Assembly: GCA_947177715.1 (NCBI GenBank)
Contig: CAMWVM010000116.1
Location: 1-5,598 of the forward strand
Direction: 5' to 3'
DNA length: 5,598 nucleotides
From: an uncultured Ruminococcus sp.
GTDB taxonomy: Bacteria > Bacillota > Clostridia > Oscillospirales > Ruminococcaceae
Under the pieces are notes generated by a model, which saw only the letters and a program-made list of their open reading frames with translations, made no database searches and was not told where the DNA came from. Every line of letters begins with the position of its first letter. Position 1 is the first letter of the stretch. Shown here one piece after another: positions 5,128 to 5,598 of the stretch. A program made the position numbers and the translations under genes.

Positions 5128-5598
5128 TAAAAATAAATTTGATTACTGTGGGAAAACTGAAAGAAAAATATTGGCGTGACGCCTGTGCAGAATATGCAAA
5201 AAGACTTTCGGCATTCTGCAAACTTGAAATCGTGGAGCTTGCAGAATCAAGGCTTTCAGATAATCCGTCACAGAAAGAGATTCTTATTTCATTGAGCAAT
5301 GAAGCAAAATCAATGCGTCCTTATTGTGATAAAAAATCTGCTGTCAACATAGCAATGTGTATTGAGGGCAAGCATTTACCCAGCATTGATCTGTCCAAAA
5401 AATTAGATAGTTATGCACTACAAGGCTATAATACAATCAATTTTATTATCGGCTCATCTTTCGGCATCGCTGACGAGATTAAAAATATCTGTCACTTAAG
5501 ACTTTCCATGTCCGAAATGACATTCCCCCACCAGCTTGCGAGAGTAATGCTTCTTGAACAAATCTACCGCTGTTTTCAGATACAGAAAAATACAAAAT
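5124..5598 (+). CDS. rlmH: 23S rRNA (pseudouridine1915-N3)-methyltransferase RlmH, nearly complete
   Basis: Homologue of RlmH (YbeA/YydA), the SPOUT-class enzyme that uses S-adenosylmethionine to methylate N3 of pseudouridine 1915 in helix 69 of 23S rRNA, acting on assembled 70S ribosomes as a homodimer. The window holds 158 codons. The family is about 155-160 residues and ends in a YHK-like tail, so only the last few codons are missing. The N-terminus IKINLITVGKLKEKYW is typical. The cofactor loop is FIIGSSFG, near residue 110, and the C-terminal SPOUT knot segment reads MTFPHQLARVMLLEQIYR. The second glycine of the commoner IGGS motif is serine here. The start is TTG 5124, overlapping the walJ stop by four bases; GGCGGTG, 5 nt upstream and inside walJ, serves as ribosome binding site, and the overlap suggests translational coupling. 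No other start fits the family N-terminus. Confidence 0.95.
   Translation, partial: MIKINLITVGKLKEKYWRDACAEYAKRLSAFCKLEIVELAESRLSDNPSQKEILISLSNEAKSMRPYCDKKSAVNIAMCIEGKHLPSIDLSKKLDSYALQGYNTINFIIGSSFGIADEIKNICHLRLSMSEMTFPHQLARVMLLEQIYRCFQIQKNTK

Noticed and set aside
4694..5299. Minus-strand open frames opposite walJ and rlmH
   Set aside because: Shadows of well-supported genes.

Overview
The window looks like an ordinary chromosomal segment from a low-GC Clostridia-type Firmicute, with Ruminococcaceae/Oscillospiraceae-like relatives most plausible. The evidence is AT-rich DNA, strong AGGAGG-type ribosome binding sites, sigma-A promoters, frequent TTG starts, a zinc-type L31, and a murA, WalJ/YycJ, rlmH neighbourhood. 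The lineage is inferred from gene content and style. I see no phage, transposon, CRISPR or defence genes.

The layout is two divergent gene sets separated by about 840 bases without a protein gene. On the minus strand, reading leftward, are rpmE (ribosomal protein L31, 1311-1111), a YigZ/IMPACT-family gene (1033-413) and the N-terminal part of a dGTPase-like HD hydrolase gene (294-1, running off the left edge). A consensus promoter (TTGACA, 17 bp, TATAAT) drives rpmE. Intrinsic terminators separate rpmE from yigZ and yigZ from dgt. On the plus strand are murA (2149-3435), a terminator, then a closely packed set: a Cof-type HAD phosphatase (3516-4343), a WalJ-like metallo-beta-lactamase-fold protein (4345-5127) and rlmH (5124 to the right edge, lacking only its last few codons).

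The most interesting stretch is 1807-2060, upstream of murA. By hand count, 1841-2040 is about 45% G+C, while the 200 bases at 1601-1800 are about 20%. It is full of complementary arms: a three-way junction, two GC-rich hairpins and possible long-range and pseudoknot pairings. It has no credible ORF and is preceded by two promoter-like sequences. I do not recognise it as tmRNA, RNase P RNA, SRP RNA, 6S RNA, a T-box or a riboswitch class I know. It is either a free-standing structured RNA or a long structured leader of murA.

Functionally the genes are housekeeping: ribosome parts and ribosome modification (rpmE, rlmH), cell wall synthesis and its upkeep (murA, walJ), nucleotide metabolism (dgt, possibly the HAD phosphatase) and a conserved protein of unknown role (yigZ). 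Several genes use non-ATG starts: TTG for yigZ, murA and rlmH, and probably GTG for dgt.
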